From contig CATNEN010000001.1 of the NCBI GenBank assembly GCA_950097015.1, forward strand, positions 22,621,501-22,685,500: 64,000 nucleotides of DNA. The letters are read 5' to 3'. The notes under the pieces were generated by a model. The model was not told where the DNA came from. It saw only the letters and a program-made list of their open reading frames with translations, and searched no databases. The stretch comes from Macrostomum hystrix (lineage: Eukaryota; Platyhelminthes; Macrostomidae). Position 1 is the stretch's first letter. Each line of letters opens with the position of its first letter. A program made the translations under genes and the position numbers. This document shows, piece after piece, positions 20,997-38,386 of this stretch.

Positions 20997-22701
20997 TCTG
21001 ATCGACTTGTTACATTGGCTTCAAAACTGAAATTATCAGTCCATTATGAATTAGTAACAGACCAAACAACTATTTACTGGGTACGTCAGTGACTCAATTT
21101 TAGTGCATGGCAGATTCGAACTTCGGACGCTGGAGGAAATTCACGAACACAGCCAGAAAATAAGAAAGGAAATAAAAAGTCTATAAGCAAGAGCACTAAT
21201 CGTTGTTAATAGTTAAAAACGCACAAACACACACTGCTCCCGGTATATTTGTTCTGATTGGGCTTCTCACTTGTATGGTGCAATATCGATAGATTAGAGA
21301 AAAAATGATAAATATATATGAAACAACTCAGTAACCCTCATATGTACAATAGTGCAAAATAATCAGTAAATACAGACAAATTCGAGGAACAAAGTGCTTA
21401 TCCATAGTCGAAAACTTCAACTATCCAGTGTTTGAGACTAAGCTGGCGTTAATCTTTAGCGTTTATCTCAACTTATGTTTATAAGACAGGAGACACAGGA
21501 AAGATGAGGCAGGGGGAGATAAGACAGGGGAGATGAGATAAGGTAGAGGAGACAGGGGGGAGATGAGACAGGGAGAGATGAGACAGGAGGAGATGAAACA
21601 AGGTAGGGGAGATAGGGGGAGATAAGACAGGGGGAGATGAGAAAAGGTAGAGGAGACAGGGAGAGATGAGACAGGGGAGATGAGACAGGGGAGATGAGAC
21701 AGGGGAGATGAGACGGGGAGATGAGACAGGGAAGAGATGAGACAGGGGGAGATGAGACAGGGGAGATGAGACATGGGAGATGAGACAGGGGAGATGAGAC
21801 AGGGGAGATGAGACAGGGGAGATGAGACAGGGGAGATGAGACAGAGGAGATGAGACAGGGGAGATGAGACAAGATACACAGGTGATGAGACAATAATTGC
21901 AATAGTTGCTAAAGCAAAGTGAACTCATTATCAATAAACCGTTAGCCTTACTTGTTAAAGTCGCCACTAAGCCCAATGAAAGGCAATAAACAATATTCTG
22001 GGAAAACACTGCACAAATATAACGGAAACTTCAAAACATCGCATTATTTTTATAGAAACTCAAAAACAAAAACACAGTGCAGAAGCAAAAGACAGGCCTA
22101 AAAAAAGTCAACTTGTAGCAGAAAAAGAGTAGCACTAAATCTGAAAGCAGAATAGGAAATATTTGTTGCAAACACTTTGCTACCTTGCAGCTCGGATCTC
22201 AGGTGCATAATTGACATTGGTTTCGATTTTGTCGGTGTCAAGCTAGGAAGACACAACAGCAAAAACTGAATGAATTAATAGACAAATACATAAATGTAAT
22301 AGAATAGAGAATATATAGAATAAAAAGCTATTGTCAGTTGGGACTGCTAGCACAGACACTCGTCATTGCCCACGGGTTAGCAACTAAACAATAAATACGA
22401 GACAGTCTATTTAACGCGGCATTTGCATTGATCTACTGACACTAGTAGTGATTATTGGGCATGTGATTCACAATAAAAACAGACAACACGATTAACAAAG
22501 GAATGCACTGCGGACAAGGGACGCACATCTATTTCACAAAATATAAAAGTGATTTGATCTCTAACTAGTGTCCTAACACGACTAACAGTCACAAGATGCT
22601 GAACAGACATCTAGCTATCTTCCAGTAAGCTGTAGGAAAATTTCTTAGCGAGTGTTCGTTTAGACTTTGATTTGAGTAGAGAATAAATTTCAGCAAGAAA
22701 T
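20997..22701. other. QRSL1 upstream / CHIC downstream intergenic region
   Basis: It contains the QRSL1 promoter side and the CHIC 3' flank. A minus-strand B-box-like GTTCGAATCTGCC lies at 21109-21124. The minisatellite at 21483-21880 is listed separately. The rest is AT-rich without recognisable genes. Confidence 0.55.
21483..21880 (+). repeat. 15-16-bp minisatellite (GATGAGACAGGGGA)
   Basis: Units of GATGAGACAGGGGA with G-run length variation repeat about 26 times. The complement (TCCCCTGTCTCATC) is the same unit that fills ERGIC2 intron 1 at 55348-56760. It is the only large array that is clearly intergenic apart from the 34-38-kb, 45-kb and 50-kb arrays. Confidence 0.95.
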
Positions 22702-27144
<4,443 letters not shown>

Positions 27145-28708
27145 CTTTCTTTTCAATGTAGTTTCTTCAACAGTAAAAATAATAAAATACGCTCAGCTAA
27201 TTAAATAAATTCCTGTGTCTTTCTAAACTTGTGTTAATACTTCTTTAGTCTAGCGATTTAGTTCAGTCAATAGAATCTAATAAATAATATAGCTAAGATG
27301 TTGCTTTTAAAACGAAGGTGAATATTTATGATTGCTTGTTGATTATGACTTTTCGGTAAAATATAATACTATGCAATTTAGTATAGTATTATAGTCTAAT
27401 AGTCAGCGATTAGTAACTTTGCATATATTTATGATGAGTCCCACCCACACACGAGAGAAACAAGAAATTATAAAGAAATTTTCCTTTAAAATACGCGATT
27501 TAAACATTATCCGCTTAACTATGTGAAACTTTACGAATCATTAACGATTATTAAAACGAAATCACCTTTCGTGTTCCTTTGATATTGAATTTTTGTAACT
27601 CATTGCTTGTATTGTATGCGTAAAATTGAACGGTCACATTAATTTCTGCATATAACTTAACTACTATGTCAGCAAACTTATCACTCCCACCTTAATAATC
27701 CAGTAGTTTTATTAACACTTTCTACATGACATTCATAATGGAATAGTCAGGATTTGTTCTCGGGAGTATAGTCAAGCTAATCACCGTCTAGCAGGAGTGC
27801 GAACCGATAAGAATTTGACGGAGCAGCACTGACAGCTGAGACTGCAGAAACCTCATTCGCAGAGTTTAGGGCGTTCCGCCCAGTTATATGTCACTTGCGA
27901 GTATAATTATCCCAACTTTTCCTGGATTCATTCCCTCTCAAATGAACGCCATCATTTACATGGCGCGCCCGTTTTAATTAAATTTAGTTATGTATAAATC
28001 ATATTCGATCCGCCGTATCGAATCTCTTTCCAAGTTGTGAATTGACCCGTTCTCTTGTAAATCTAAATCCGGATTCAACAGTTTTTATAGTCACTGCTTG
28101 CGAGGCAAGGAAGAATCTAACCCTCCAAATTTAATATAATCGAATCCTTGAGACTTGAGATTTATATAATATATGAATTTTCAATTCGTGCCGATTTTAT
28201 TTTTTGTTCCTTTCGTTGCCTTTTTCTCTTCGAAGGTCCACGGGAAATCAAAGCACGGGCCTAAAATTCATCTATAAAACTCATCTAAAAATATATCTAA
28301 CTCATCTAAGTTGATATAATAATTCGCTTTTTATTTTCAGCCGCCGCTAGTATGAAATGATTGTTAAGACACCAACTCCAGCGATTATACATAATGTCGC
28401 ATACTGTCGATCTATAAGCCGCTATTTATTGTATATGTTCCCGTTGAATCTGAAAAGTGAACGTTGAATGTCTATAAAAGCGATCTTTTTAGAACATTTA
28501 CTCGTAAGGCGAGCATCCGAGCATTTCACGTGTAAATGTATTTGCATCTCAAACTTGCTGATGCAGTCTTACGAGCTGTCACGCTTGATTGCATTGATCG
28601 CCAAGCGTATCCTAATGAATAATACTTATAAGATGCCATCGAGCCAAACACATCGCATTACTTTAAAAGCACAAAGACTTGTCTCTGTCATGTTCTGAAC
28701 ATAATTAT
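27145..28708. other. CHIC upstream region
   Basis: Presumed CHIC promoter and 5' UTR plus intergenic DNA up to the gypsy element. It is AT-rich; I see no gene, repeat array or clear regulatory element. Confidence 0.5.
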
Positions 28709-28713
28709 ACGTC

Positions 28714-28915
28714 TGTAACGCTTGCGTACTGTTTACTTCGCCTCCCTTTGTGTCTGATCGCTCCAGCCAATCAGCGCCTTACACGCGCTCTCAGCTATCA
28801 ACTCTCACCTGCCGTACCCCCACCCCAAAATATCGATCCATCAAATATACGAGTATATAGTGTCGCCCGCTGGGCAGCGCTCAGTTGAGCATTACTTTCG
28901 GCTACAAAGCCTACA
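28714..28915 (+). repeat. 5' LTR of the gypsy element
   Basis: 202 bp, beginning TGTAACGC and ending CCTACA. It contains AAATATACGAGTATATAG, a plausible TATA region, and a CAGCGCTCAGTTGAG block downstream. Against the 3' LTR it shows several substitutions and small indels. Confidence 0.92.
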
Positions 28916-28934
28916 GTGGCATCGCAAGCAGTCA

Positions 28935-31900
28935 TGTCTGTGCCATTACACCTACCCCCACCTGAGCCTTTCGATCACACAGAAAGAGCCACACAATCTC
29001 GCGGTGCGGTGGGCAGAATGGGCCAGCCGGTTCAAGTGCTTTGTGACGGCCAGCGGCATTTCAAAAGCGCAACAGCAACGCGAAATTCTGCTATACGTCG
29101 GCGGTAAACAGCTTTACGAAGCCTACGCAGAGCTGACCACACCAGGCGAGTCACTCGACGATCTCCTAGAGGCCTTCAAAGGGCACTTCAGCAGCAGGCA
29201 CAACCCCGTGTTCGTGCGGTACGAGTTCCGGTTCTGCACTCAGCAGCAGGGCGAGTCCATCATCGCTTGGGTGCAGCGGCTGTGCAAGGCAGCAGAGGGC
29301 TGCGATTTCCAGACCCAGCGCGACCCCATTATCAGGGACCAGATCGTTGCCGGCTGCCAATCAGACCAGCTGCTCCGCAGGCTGCTGCAGACACTGAACA
29401 TCGGCCTTCAGGACGCCCTGCAGCAGGCCAGAGCCTTCGAATCGGCGGACCTCCAGTCAGCGGCTATCGAAGCCCGAAAGTCCGACTCTGTGAATGCTGT
29501 TCGGCGAATCGAGAGGCCAGCGAGATCGGAGCAGCCCAGAAACAGCAAATGCATCCGCTGCGGCGAGCCGGGCCACAGAACTTGCGAGGCGGCCCGAGGA
29601 AAGACTTGCCGGAGCTGCAACAAAGTTGGGCACCTAGCGAAGGCCTGCCTGTCGAAACCGTCCGGCTCAAGGAGGGTGCGCACCATCACCGAGGAGCAGC
29701 AGCCCGTACAGCAGGGACCTGATGACAGTGACAGTAGCTGCGAGGTCTTCTGCCTCTCCCCTCTGAGAAAGAGGCTGCCGCTCGTGAAAGCCGACATCAA
29801 CGGTCGTGCCACAGACCTGCTTATCGACAGCGGCGCGAGCTGCAACCTGATGGACGTCAAGACCTTCAAGGCCATCGAGGGCACTGCGGCCCAGCTTGGT
29901 GAGTCCCAAAAAAAGTATTCCCGTTCGGCTCCAGCAAGCCGCTGACGACATTGGGCAAGGCCACCTTGCAAACGACCGTCTACGACGTCAGCGCCCGCAT
30001 CAGCTACATCATCGTCAAGGAAAGCGGTACCACGATCATCGGCCGCCAGACCAGCGAGGAACTGGGCATTCTGCGTATCGGGCCAAGCCAACCGACGGTC
30101 TGCCAGCTGGCGGAAGCCAACAAGCTGCCGAAGTCTCTCAATACAGCCCTGGAGGCAGCAGCAGCCGAGGCGAACGACCGGACGCTACCAGAGCAGGAGC
30201 GCCTAGCCAACATCCTCCGGGCACATCGCCAACGACTCGAGTGCATCGGCTGTGTCAAGGACGTCGAGGTCAGCATCCACCTACGCGAAGAAGCCGTGCC
30301 TGTCTGCCACCCACCCAGCCGAGTCCCGGTGCACCTGCGGGAGGCAGCGCAGCGCGAGCTAGACGAACAGATCGCGGCCGGCATCATCGAGCGAGTGAAG
30401 GGGCCGTCCGACTGGGTGGCCCGCATGGTGGACCCGGCGAAGTGCAGATTCGCGGTCACGTAGGCGACTTTTCTCGCCATGCGCCTCTGTGAGAAGAAGG
30501 GCATCCAGCCAACTGAGGACAAGGTGAGCGCGGTCCAGTCGTTTATTGCACCGAAGAACGCGTCCGAGGTGAGATCATTCCTAGGCATCGTTGCCTTTGT
30601 CAGCCGCTTTATCCCAGCACTCGCAGACGGGAGGCCGCCTGGACCTGGGGAGCGGCGGAAGACGCTGCCTTCAACGCCGTCAAGAGCTCCATCGCTGCCA
30701 GCAACACGTTAGCGTTCTTCGACAAGCGGAAGCCGACAGAAGTGATCGTGGACGCCAGCCCGACCGGCCTCGGGGCGATTCTCAGCCAGCAACAGCCAGA
30801 CGGCAGCCAGGCGCGCTACTCGCAGACCGAGCGAGAGGCTCTCGCGGTTAAATTCGTCTGCCTCCGCTTCCGCCACTACCTCAGCGGCTCACCCGGCTTC
30901 CGAGTCGTCACCGATCACAAGCCGCTGGTGCACCTCTTCAAGCCCAGTTCCCGGCCGCCTCAGAGGATCGAAAGAATGGCACTGAGCATCCAGGACCTGG
31001 TGTTCGAGACAACATACAGGACAGGCCCGTCCAACCCCAACGATGTCCTGAGCCGGTAACCAAGCAGGGCCTCAGCAGTCGCTGCAGTCGGTGAGTCCAG
31101 GGACACTAACTTCATCAACAGCATCGCCGAAGCCGCCACCCCGAAGGGACTCTCGCTGCAGCAAATCAAGGAGGCGACGGCAAGAGACGGAGCGCTGCAG
31201 GCAGCCATCGCGGCCCTTCGCGGAGGCGACTGGGACCTTCGTGACGCAACGCTGCGGTCCCTGCATGCGCTGAAGCAGGAGCTGTCCGCAACCGATGGGG
31301 TCCTGCTACGAGGACACCGGATTGTCGTCCCCGAGGCTCTACGACAGGCAGTGCTGCGCCTAGCGCACCAAGGACACAAGAAGACACAGGCCAGACTGTC
31401 CGCGAAGGTCTGGTGGCCAGGCATGGTTGGAGAAGCGCGGCGCATGTGCGACGCCTGCCTGCCGTGCCAAGCAGCGAGCCATCGAGCGGCAGTCCCGGCG
31501 GCTCCGCTGCAGGCCACGCCGCTGCCGCCGTACGCCTGGCACACTCTGGGCATCGACTTCACCGGACCGGTGCAAAACCGGCACCTGCTGGTCATTGTGG
31601 AGCACTTCTCCCGGTACCCAATCGTCATCAGCATATCGTCCATGACGGCCGAGGCCGTCACCAAGCAGCTGCAAAAACTTTTCGCGACGTTCGGCAGGCC
31701 GACCCAGCTCGTGTCCGACAACGGGCCGCCGTTCAGTTCGCAAGCGTTCCGCGACTACCTCGGCAGCAACGGCATCCAGCAGCGTCTCGTCACACGGTAA
31801 CACCCGGCGGCGAACGGCGTCACGGAACGCGTCACCGATCAATCAACAAGACCGTCAGGATTGCCAACATCGAGTCAACAGACTGGCGGGAGGCTCTGGG

Positions 31901-32500
31901 GACTGGCTAGAAGCCTACCACAACACCCCGCATTCGAGCACGGGGTCGACGCCAGCCGAGCTCATGTTCCAGCGGCAGGTCCAGGACGTCATCCCCAGCG
32001 TGCAACAGCGACGCCATCAGCCGCGCAACCTGGCGTCCATCAGGGCCCGCGACAACGAGGCCAAGCAGCGGATGGCCCGGTACGCCGACGACCGCCGAAG
32101 GGCCGCAAGCCACGACATTAGAGCCGGCGACTCGGTGCTACGCAGGCGGCGACCAGCGGCCAAGACAAAGACATCCTTCGAGCCGGAGCCCTGGACCATC
32201 GACGAGGTAAAGGGCGACTCCCTGGTGCTGAGCAGAGGGCGCCAGACCTGCATGCGCCACATCACGGACCTCAAGCACCTGCCCGCAATCGACCAGCCAC
32301 CGACGCCACCGCCACCAGCCGGGTCAACGCCACCAGTGGAGCCACCAGCGGCAGCAGCACCACCAGCGCCACCAGAGGCGCCTACAGCGCTGCTATCGGC
32401 GCCACCACAGGCGCAGCCACGGACGGCGGGAGGCCGTGCATCGCCGCCGAACGTCTCGAGGTGCCCCCTGCCGCGCGCGTGCAAAACCAGTCGACTGTGA
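28935..32500 (+). pseudogene. gag-pol of the gypsy element, multiply disrupted
   Basis: Gag starts at 28935 (MSVPLHLPPPEPFD) but shifts frame within about 45 codons. Two CCHC-type knuckles lie at 29550-29648 and the protease LLIDSGAS motif at about 29817-29840. After another frame change near 29900, the sequence runs to the region just before the reverse-transcriptase palm (ending PSDWVARMVD), then joins directly to a late palm/connection segment (KCRFAVT, stop, ATFLAMRL): the catalytic YxDD portion is absent. RNase H (VIVDASPTGLGAIL, 30742 on) and integrase follow, with the HHCC finger (31366-31470) and D, D, E residues near 31555, 31717 and 31825. A TAA at 31798-31800 and further frame changes interrupt integrase. 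It cannot be autonomous. Confidence 0.9.
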
Positions 32501-32746
32501 CTCTATTGCGAGTAAAACTGACCTGTGAAAGCACACATCACCATTGTATTCAATATGCTGTCTCTAATCACTACTTCCGCATCATCGTGCAATACTCGTC
32601 ATTCATTTGCCATGTCAGCAATCTATTACTCACTAATTTTAAATCCTTGTTGGGGTGGGAGCGCCTGTTTTACTTTATTCAAATTTCGTCTTTTGTGGCC
32701 ACCCTGCTCGTGTTAATCTCCCATTTTAATTTCATTTGGGGAAGGA

Positions 32747-32945
32747 TGTAACGCTTGCGTACTCTACTTCGCCTCCCTTTGTGTCTGATCGCTCCAGCCA
32801 ATCAGCGCCTTACACGCGCGCTCAGCTATCAACTCTCACCTGCCGTACCCCCACCCCAAAATATCGATCCATAAAATATATAGTGTCGCCCGCTGGGCAG
32901 CGCTCAGTTGAGCATTACTTTCGACTACTAACTAAAGCCTCTACA
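32747..32945 (+). repeat. 3' LTR of the gypsy element
   Basis: 199 bp, collinear with the 5' LTR from TGTAACGCTTGCGTACT to the terminal CTACA. Differences include loss of a few bases around the TATA region and an extra ACTAA near the end. The divergence shows the insertion is not brand new. Confidence 0.92.
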
Positions 32946-32950
32946 ACGTC

Positions 32951-34001
32951 CAAAGAACATCATGACTAGATTTTTAATTCCGGATAATAGAACAACACTT
33001 GGTTCCATGCCATGCAGTTACTCCCACTACAATTTTCTCGTGTTACATGTTAATGGCCATGCAGTGCTTGTTCTACTCAATCACTCGATCCGCTTCAGCA
33101 GTCAAAAATGCTACTCTAGAGTGCATGCAGTCTGCGGGTTAACTTTTTGGCGAACGACAGCTGCACCATCGCATCGTGTTATACAAAAAATTAAGGCATG
33201 CATTCTAGTCCAAAAAATAGGTGTCGATTTTCGCCTCACAATGTATTTTAAAGCGTAACTACGAGTATAATGCGCAGTTCATTTAGACAAACTTTAACTA
33301 GCACATCATTGGCTACCTCATTGATTCCTGAATCTGATAGAGAATGAGAATACAGCTAGTGTGACACTGTAACAATAAATCGAGTGCTAGACACACGCAG
33401 ACTTTACCTGACCAGCCATCCGGCAATGGCCGTGACATCCAGCCGACATCCAGACGATCCACAAGTTATTATCAAGTGAATTCGTGCTAATAAGTTTTTC
33501 ACGCGTGGTGTCTGTCTTTAGCAGATTTAGTGCAGTCTCTAATTTGTCATTCACAATTACTTTTAGACAGAATTCTCTGGTCATAATTAAATGTCAAAAA
33601 GCACATGCGTCTGTACCTGAGACAAAGCCAGAAGGTCTGAAAAAAAATAAAAATCGTGCCGACTCAAAATCGGTCCAGTAAGTAAACCTTTCCTCTCCTT
33701 AGTCAAAGAGGAAAGGGTCGTGTAACTCGATCGCTTGATATAGCCGAAAAAGAATAGAAAAGCATCAGAATCACATGCATCTGACATGGGCCGATATGCG
33801 ACAATTTCTGGACAAGTAAGACGTCTGCTCGCTATATAGAATCTGAAATCAGGAAGATCACCTTTTTAAGCTGAGAGCTGACAGACTAGAGACTATTGAC
33901 AGCAATGCGCGCTGCAATTTAGAACTCGAAAAATAGAAAAACATTCGTTGTAGTCCTACATGGGATGTCTCACTTCTGATTCTACCACTGCATGTTTTGC
34001 T
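32951..34001. other. Spacer between gypsy and the large satellite
   Basis: No gene recognised. A short hairpin (CCTTTCCTCT / AGAGGAAAGG) lies at 33688-33718. Open frames here are short and random-looking. Confidence 0.55.
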
Positions 34002-37000
34002 TATCAGTATCTTTCTGTATGTCTCTAGTCTATCAGTATCTTTCTGAATGTCTCTAGTCTATCAGTATCTTTCTGAATGTGTCTAGTCTATCAGTATCTT
34101 TCTGTATGTCTCTGGTCTATCAGTATCTTTCTGGATGTCTCTAGTCTATCAGTATCTTTCTGAATGTCTCTGGTCTATCAGTATCTTTCTGAATGTCTCT
34201 AGTCTATCAGTATCTTTCTGAATGTGTCTCTAGTCTATCAGTATCTTTCTGAATGTCTCTAGTCTATCAGTATCTTTCTGAATGTCTCTAGTCTATCAGT
34301 ATCTTTCTGAATGTGTCTAGTCTATCAGTATCTTTCTGTATGTCTCTGGTCTATCAGTATCTTTCTGGATGTCTCTAGTCTATCAGTATCTTTCTGTATG
34401 TCTCTGGTCTATCAGTATCTTTCTGAATGTCTCTAGTCTATCAGTATCTTTCTGAATGTCTCTAGTCTATCAGTATCTTTCTGAATGTCTCTAGTCTATC
34501 AGTATCTTTCTGAATGTCTCTAGTCTATCAGTATCTTTCTGAATGTGTCTCTAGTCTATCAGTATCTTTCTGAATGTCTCTAGTCTATCAGTATCTTTCT
34601 GAATGTCTCTAGTCTATCAGTATCTTTCTGAATGTCTCTAGTCTATCAGTATCTTTCTGAATGTCTCTAGTCTATCAGTATCTTTCTGAATGTGTCTCTA
34701 GTCTATCAGTATCTTTCTGAATGTCTCTAGTCTATCAGTATCTTTCTGAATGTCTCTAGTCTATCAGTATCTTTCTGAATGTCTCTAGTCTATCAGTATC
34801 TTTCTGAATGTCTCTAGTCTATCAGTATCTTTCTGAATGTGTCTCTAGTCTATCAGTATCTTTCTGAATGTCTCTAGTCTATCAGTATCTTTCTGAATGT
34901 CTCTAGTCTATCAGTATCTTTCTGTATGTCTCTAGTCTATCAGTATCTTTCTGAATGTGTCTCTAGTCTATCAGTATCTTTCTGAATGTCTCTAGTCTAT
35001 CAGTATCTTTCTGAATGTCTCTAGTCTATCAGTATCATTCTGAATGTGTCTCTAGTCTATCAGTATCTTTCTGAATGTGTCTCTAGTCTATCAGTATCTT
35101 TCTGAATGTCTCTAGTCTATCAGTATCTTTCTGAATGTCTCTAGTCTATCAGTATCTTTCTGTATGTCTCTAGTCTATCAGTATCTTTCTGAATGTGTCT
35201 CTAGTCTATCAGTATCTTTCTGAATGTCTCTAGTCTATCAGTATCTTTCTGAATGTCTCTAGTCTATCAGTATCATTCTGAATGTGTCTCTAGTCTATCA
35301 GTATCTTTCTGAATGTGTCTCTAGTCTATCAGTATCTTTCTGAATGTCTCTAGTCTATCAGTATCTTTCTGAATGTCTCTAGTCTATCAGTATCTTTCTG
35401 AATGTGTCTCTAGTCTATCAGTATCTTTCTGAATGTCTCTAGTCTATCAGTATCTTTCTGAATGTCTCTAGTCTATCAGTATCTTTCTGAATGTCTCTAG
35501 TCTATCAGTATCTTTCTGAATGTGTCTCTAGTCTATCAGTATCTTTCTGAATGTCTCTAGTCTATCAGTATCTTTCTGAATGTCTCTAGTCTATCAGTAT
35601 CTTTCTGAATGTCTCTAGTCTATCAGTATCTTTCTGAATGTCTCTAGTCTATCAGTATCTTTCTGAATGTGTCTCTAGTCTATCAGTATCTTTCTGAATG
35701 TCTCTAGTCTATCAGTATCTTTCTGAATGTCTCTAGTCTATCAGTATCTTTCTGTATGTCTCTAGTCTATCAGTATCTTTCTGAATGTGTCTCTAGTCTA
35801 TCAGTATCTTTCTGAATGTCTCTAGTCTATCAGTATCTTTCTGAATGTCTCTAGTCTATCAGTATCATTCTGAATGTGTCTCTAGTCTATCAGTATCTTT
35901 CTGAATGTGTCTCTAGTCTATCAGTATCTTTCTGAATGTCTCTAGTCTATCAGTATCTTTCTGAATGTCTCTAGTCTATCAGTATCTTTCTGAATGTGTC
36001 TCTAGTCTATCAGTATCTTTCTGAATGTCTCTAGTCTATCAGTATCTTTCTGAATGTCTCTAGTCTATCAGTATCTTTCTGAATGTCTCTAGTCTATCAG
36101 TATCTTTCTGAATGTGTCTCTAGTCTATCAGTATCTTTCTGAATGTCTCTAGTCTATCAGTATCTTTCTGAATGTCTCTAGTCTATCAGTATCATTCTGA
36201 ATGTGTCTCTAGTCTATCAGTATCTTTCTGAATGTCTCTAGTCTATCAGTATCTTTCTGAATGTGTCTCTAGTCTATCAGTATCTTTCTGAATGTCTCTA
36301 GTCTATCAGTATCTTTCTGAATGTCTCTAGTCTATCAGTATCTTTCTGAATGTCTCTAGTCTATCAGTATCTTTCTGAATGTGTCTCTAGTCTATCAGTA
36401 TCTTTCTGAATGTCTCTAGTCTATCAGTATCTTTCTGTATGTCTCTAGTCTATCAGTATCTTTCTGAATGTGTCTCTAGTCTATCAGTATCTTTCTGAAT
36501 GTCTCTAGTCTATCAGTATCTTTCTGAATGTCTCTAGTCTATCAGTATCATTCTGAATGTGTCTCTAGTCTATCAGTATCTTTCTGAATGTGTCTCTAGT
36601 CTATCAGTATCTTTCTGAATGTCTCTAGTCTATCAGTATCTTTCTGAATGTCTCTAGTCTATCAGTATCTTTCTGAATGTGTCTCTAGTCTATCAGTATC
36701 TTTCTGAATGTCTCTAGTCTATCAGTATCTTTCTGAATGTCTCTAGTCTATCAGTATCTTTCTGAATGTCTCTAGTCTATCAGTATCTTTCTGAATGTGT
36801 CTCTAGTCTATCAGTATCTTTCTGAATGTCTCTAGTCTATCAGTATCTTTCTGAATGTCTCTAGTCTATCAGTATCTTTCTGAATGTCTCTAGTCTATCA
36901 GTATCTTTCTGAATGTCTCTAGTCTATCAGTATCTTTCTGAATGTGTCTCTAGTCTATCAGTATCTTTCTGAATGTCTCTAGTCTATCAGTATCTTTCTG

Positions 37001-38386
37001 AATGTCTCTAGTCTATCAGTATCTTTCTGTATGTCTCTAGTCTATCAGTATCTTTCTGAATGTGTCTCTAGTCTATCAGTATCTTTCTGAATGTCTCTAG
37101 TCTATCAGTATCTTTCTGAATGTCTCTAGTCTATCAGTATCATTCTGAATGTGTCTCTAGTCTATCAGTATCTTTCTGAATGTGTCTCTAGTCTATCAGT
37201 ATCTTTCTGAATGTCTCTAGTCTATCAGTATCTTTCTGAATGTCTCTAGTCTATCAGTATCTTTCTGAATGTGTCTCTAGTCTATCAGTATCTTTCTGAA
37301 TGTCTCTAGTCTATCAGTATCTTTCTGAATGTCTCTAGTCTATCAGTATCTTTCTGAATGTCTCTAGTCTATCAGTATCTTTCTGAATGTGTCTCTAGTC
37401 TATCAGTATCTTTCTGAATGTCTCTAGTCTATCAGTATCTTTCTGAATGTCTCTAGTCTATCAGTATCATTCTGAATGTGTCTCTAGTCTATCAGTATCT
37501 TTCTGAATGTGTCTCTAGTCTATCAGTATCTTTCTGAATGTCTCTAGTCTATCAGTATCTTTCTGAATGTCTCTAGTCTATCAGTATCTTTCTGAATGTG
37601 TCTCTAGTCTATCAGTATCTTTCTGAATGTCTCTAGTCTATCAGTATCTTTCTGAATGTCTCTAGTCTATCAGTATCTTTCTGAATGTCTCTAGTCTATC
37701 AGTATCTTTCTGAATGTGTCTCTAGTCTATCAGTATCTTTCTGAATGTCTCTAGTCTATCAGTATCTTTCTGAATGTCTCTAGTCTATCAGTATCTTTCT
37801 GAATGTCTCTAGTCTATCAGTATCATTCTGAATGTGTCTCTAGTCTATCAGTATCTTTCTGAATGTGTCTCTAGTCTATCAGTATCTTTCTGAATGTCTC
37901 TAGTCTATCAGTATCTTTCTGAATGTCTCTAGTCTATCAGTATCTTTCTGAATGTGTCTCTAGTCTATCAGTATCTTTCTGAATGTCTCTAGTCTATCAG
38001 TATCTTTCTGAATGTCTCTAGTCTATCAGTATCTTTCTGAATGTCTCTAGTCTATCAGTATCTTTCTGAATGTGTCTCTAGTCTATCAGTATCTTTCTGA
38101 ATGTCTCTAGTCTATCAGTATCTTTCTGAATGTCTCTAGTCTATCAGTATCTTTCTGAATGTCTCTAGTCTATCAGTATCTTTCTGAATGTCTCTAGTCT
38201 ATCAGTATCTTTCTGAATGTGTCTCTAGTCTATCAGTATCTTTCTGAATGTCTCTAGTCTATCAGTATCTTTCTGAATGTCTCTAGTCTATCAGTATCTT
38301 TCTGTATTTCTCTAGTCTATCAGTATCTTTCTGAATGTCTCTAGTCTATCAGTATCTTTCTGTATGTCTCTAGTCTATCAGTATCA
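34002..38386 (+). repeat. 29/31-bp satellite array, 4.4 kb, with 1275-bp higher-order repeat
   Basis: About 148 head-to-tail units of 29 bp starting CTATCAGTATCTTTCTGAAT, or 31 bp when GTCTCTAGT becomes GTGTCTCTAGT. Rare variants mark positions: TATCATTCTG at 35036, 35274, 35866, 36193, 36549, 37141, 37468 and 37824, and TCTGTATG at 34921, 35159, 35751, 36434 and 37026. The spacing 592, 327, 356 repeats exactly, giving a 1275-bp higher-order period over at least two copies. The first units (34002-34400) are more diverged. There are no unique spacers. Confidence 0.97.

Larger units (their letters stand above)
28709..32950 (+). mobile_element. Ty3/gypsy LTR retrotransposon, full-length but inactive
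   Basis: The element is bounded by two about 200-bp LTRs that start TGTAACGCTTGCGTACT and end in CTACA, and by a 5-bp direct target duplication ACGTC (28709-28713 and 32946-32950). A putative primer-binding site starts with TGG just after the left LTR (28917). Inside, the order gag, protease, (RT remnant), RNase H, integrase identifies Ty3/gypsy. Coding DNA is strongly GC-rich compared with its AT-rich surroundings, consistent with insertion. It lies between CHIC and the large satellite. Confidence 0.93.

Noticed and set aside
28860..28934. Gag start in the 5' LTR at 28860
   Set aside because: The frame from 28860 lies mostly in the LTR; the gag-like start MSVPLHLPPPEPFD at 28935 is in another frame, and the two are joined only through a later frameshift.
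34002..38386. Regular short repeats resembling a CRISPR array
   Set aside because: Units are head-to-tail with no unique spacers, the DNA is clearly eukaryotic, and there are no cas genes.
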